Positions 6,130-7,757 of a stretch of DNA of 7,757 bases are shown piece by piece. The stretch's first letter is position 1. Each line of letters begins with the position of its first letter. The DNA is taken from positions 1-7,757 of the forward strand of contig JBNKRV010000210.1 of assembly GCA_050296935.1 (NCBI GenBank). Reading direction: 5' to 3'. Under the pieces are notes generated by a model. That model worked only from the letters and a program-made list of their open reading frames with translations. It was not told the origin of the DNA and ran no database searches. The DNA is from Saccharicrinis sp050296935 (lineage in GTDB: Bacteria > Bacteroidota > Bacteroidia > Bacteroidales > Marinilabiliaceae). The position numbers were made by a program, and so were the translations under genes.

Positions 6130-7528
6130 ATTTTCTGAAATGATAAGTAACCAAAGGTTTTTTAGAAACAGTTTGGTTGGAATTCTATTATTAAGATTAT
6201 TGTTAAATGCATTTCTTCCGTTAATGGACAAAACAGAAGCCAGGTATGCGGAAATTGCCAGGTTAATGTATGAAACAAATAATTGGATAACCCCTCAGAT
6301 TGATTACGGCGTTCCATTCTGGGCAAAACCACCACTTTCAACTTGGTTATCAGCATTAAGCATGAAATTATTTGGAGTAAATGAATTTGCGGTACGATTT
6401 CCTGCTTTTGTATTGAGCTTGTTGGTTGCGTTTTTAATTACAAAGGTTTTAAAAGAGAAACAGAAAAGTTTTTATTTATCTGCATTTGTAATTTTTACAC
6501 TTCCTCAGTTTTTACTCCATGCCGGTGTAGTTTCAACGGATACAAGCTTGTTGTTTTGTGTGACATTAGTAATGGTGTCATTCTGGAAACAAATAAATTC
6601 ACCAGGTATAAATATCTGGGGATATTTAATGTTTCTGGGTGTTGGATTGGGATTGTTAGCCAAAGGTCCTATTACAATTATACTTACAGCTCCGCCCATA
6701 TTTGTGTGGGTTGTTGTAAATGGAGAGTATAAGAATCTGTTAACACGTATTCCCTGGTTATTAGGTATCACGTTAATGATAGTTACAGCTTTACCATGGT
6801 ACTATCTGGCAGAACAGAATAGTAAAGGGTTTATCGATTATTTTATCGTTGGAGAACACTTTAAAAGGTTTTTTGATTCATCCTGGAAAGGGGATAAGTA
6901 TGGTTTTCCAAAATCACAACCTTTAGGAATAGTCTGGCTTTTCTTATTTGGAATGGCATTACCCTGGTTTCAGGTTGTTGCTGGTAAATTATGGAAAGAC
7001 AGAAAAGATGTATTTAAAAATAAATGGGTATTATTTTTAGTGTGTTGGTTGGTATGGACTCCTTTGTTCTTTACAGTATCTAAAAGCTTAATTCATACTT
7101 ATGTGCTTCCGGTAATGCCTCCAGTTGCATTGTTAATAGTTCATTATTGGGATCAAATTAAAAGGAAAAAGGCGGATATTATTATAAGTCTTGTGTTACC
7201 CCTTATTGCGGTTATGGCTTTAGTTGCAGGTTTGATTAATAATAATTTTCAACGCTTCAGTAACACTGATAAATATATTATAGAATCACAAGGTGAGTTC
7301 AATGAACCTTTATACTATTTAGGTAAGAAAAGTTATTCAAGTCAATTTTATAGCAGAGGTAAAGTTAAAAGTATATCTCTGGAAGAGTACAAGAATAAAA
7401 TAGCAACTAAAGAATCATTTCATATCATCATCCCAAATAAAACTATTAAACGAAATAAAGATGTAAATATTGAAATGCTAATTGAGGAAGATGCTGGATT
7501 TAAAAATAAAATGTACTCTTTTAATTAG
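6122..7528 (+). CDS. GT-C glycosyltransferase, ArnT/PMT family (polyprenyl-phosphate sugar-dependent), inner membrane
   Basis: The product is a 468-residue polytopic membrane protein with about eleven hydrophobic segments and a soluble C-terminal tail of about 95 residues. The first periplasmic loop carries the family hallmark DKTEARYAEIARLM (residues 36-49), then NNWITPQIDYGVPFWAKPPLSTW (in parts, about 53-75). LLAKGP at 178-183, EHFKRFF at 245-251 and SKSLIHTYVLPVMPP at 320-334 also match the ArnT/4-amino-4-deoxy-L-arabinose transferase-like family, which moves a sugar from an undecaprenyl phosphate donor to lipid A, protein or glycan at the periplasmic face. It is a little shorter than E. 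coli ArnT (about 550 residues), mainly in the C-terminal part. Its ATG lies inside the end of the upstream GT2 gene (ATGACTAA arrangement, 6122-6129), which points to translational coupling and a shared pathway. No other arn genes are present, so the sugar need not be aminoarabinose and the acceptor is unknown. Confidence 0.88.
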   Translation: MTKFSEMISNQRFFRNSLVGILLLRLLLNAFLPLMDKTEARYAEIARLMYETNNWITPQIDYGVPFWAKPPLSTWLSALSMKLFGVNEFAVRFPAFVLSLLVAFLITKVLKEKQKSFYLSAFVIFTLPQFLLHAGVVSTDTSLLFCVTLVMVSFWKQINSPGINIWGYLMFLGVGLGLLAKGPITIILTAPPIFVWVVVNGEYKNLLTRIPWLLGITLMIVTALPWYYLAEQNSKGFIDYFIVGEHFKRFFDSSWKGDKYGFPKSQPLGIVWLFLFGMALPWFQVVAGKLWKDRKDVFKNKWVLFLVCWLVWTPLFFTVSKSLIHTYVLPVMPPVALLIVHYWDQIKRKKADIIISLVLPLIAVMALVAGLINNNFQRFSNTDKYIIESQGEFNEPLYYLGKKSYSSQFYSRGKVKSISLEEYKNKIATKESFHIIIPNKTIKRNKDVNIEMLIEEDAGFKNKMYSFN

Positions 7529-7757
7529 GTGTATTTGATCTTAAATCGATAAATATTAACCTGAGTTCGATATAAAATTAATGGCTCAAATCACTTATAA
7601 ATATAGAGTTTTAAGGAATGTTTGCGAAAGCATAGCGGGCTATGGTAAGCAAATATGACGCAGAAAATCGGTATTTATAAGTGAAATTCATAGCTTTTCA
7701 TTAAATAATCGATTTACGGCTCTAAATTTTATCACCATAGCTCGTTATGTCTCAAAA
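7529..7757. other. Non-coding 3' region with nested inverted repeats
   Basis: No open frame of interest is visible on either strand. The stretch is mostly occupied by a long imperfect palindrome (7542-7716), followed by a smaller imperfect palindrome at 7736-7749 (CATAGC-TC-GTTATG, five of six arm positions pairing) that resembles the core of the large one. No T-tract follows the major stems, so it does not look like a simple terminator for the glycosyltransferase pair. Confidence 0.6.
7542..7716. repeat. Long nested palindrome, possible MITE/REP-like element or structured RNA
   Basis: Paired segments from outside in are: TAAATCGAT 7542-7550 with ATCGATTTA 7708-7716; TTAATG 7578-7583 with CATTAA 7699-7704; GCT 7584-7586 with AGC 7692-7694; TCACTTATAAATA 7591-7603 with TATTTATAAGTGA 7672-7684 (13 bp, perfect); TTT 7609-7611 with AAA 7664-7666; TTTGC 7621-7625 with GCAAA 7649-7653; CATAGC 7631-7636 with GCTATG 7639-7644 around GG. 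All pairs nest in order, so the whole can fold as one long stem with internal loops. CATAGC recurs singly at 7689 and 7736. The nesting is unlikely to be chance; the identity of the element is not known to me. Confidence 0.65.

Noticed and set aside
6162..6771. Minus-strand frames opposite the GT-C gene (6162-6356, 6505-6771)
   Set aside because: They are antisense to well-conserved membrane-protein coding sequence and have no support of their own.
7591..7684. 13-bp inverted repeat as an integron attC site or a rho-independent terminator
   Set aside because: No attC core (GTTRRRY / RYYYAAC pairing) or integrase is visible, and no T-tract follows the stem.
1..7757. CRISPR array, tRNA, rRNA or transposase gene
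   Set aside because: No regularly spaced direct repeats, no tRNA or rRNA signature and no transposase or recombinase motifs were found on either strand.

Overview
The window looks like accessory chromosomal DNA from a member of the Bacteroidota. The sequence is AT-rich and has no clear Shine-Dalgarno sites. It encodes an unmistakable SusC-type N-terminal module (carboxypeptidase-regulatory-like domain, DEVVVIGYG linker, TonB plug). One exact match to the Bacteroidota -7 promoter element (TAnnTTTG) lies ahead of a glycosyltransferase pair. All genes read on the + strand.

Positions 1-4665 are dominated by one very large alpha-2-macroglobulin (A2M) family gene that appears broken. Two long reading frames (142-1107 and 1108-4665) lie in the same frame and are separated only by one TGA at 1105-1107. 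Protein similarity by eye runs straight across this stop, so it looks like a nonsense mutation (a CGA, AGA or GGA to TGA change would be enough). The 5' end is also missing: family-like sequence appears to begin around 76-141, there is no signal peptide, and the frame is closed by stops at 73, 46 and 19. The 3' fragment has an unusual architecture. A SusC-like regulatory domain plus TonB plug sits where the A2M bait region is expected, just before the conserved A2M domain, and is followed by a thioester-type domain with an intact C-N-E-Q motif. There is no outer-membrane beta-barrel.

After a 142-bp gap comes a small TerB-like all-helical protein (4808-5203), closed by a good intrinsic terminator (5230-5259). 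Then, behind a probable promoter, come two overlapping genes: a soluble family 2 glycosyltransferase of the polyprenyl/dolichyl-phosphate sugar synthase type (5392-6129) and a polytopic GT-C glycosyltransferase of the ArnT/PMT type (6122-7528). Together they form a plausible two-step route: the first enzyme charges a lipid carrier with a sugar on the cytoplasmic face, and the second transfers that sugar to an acceptor on the periplasmic face.

The last 229 bp (7529-7757) hold no gene but contain an elaborate nested inverted repeat (7542-7716). It could be a MITE/REP-like element, a structured RNA or the end of a mobile element. The strongest leads are this palindrome and the split, plug-containing A2M gene.
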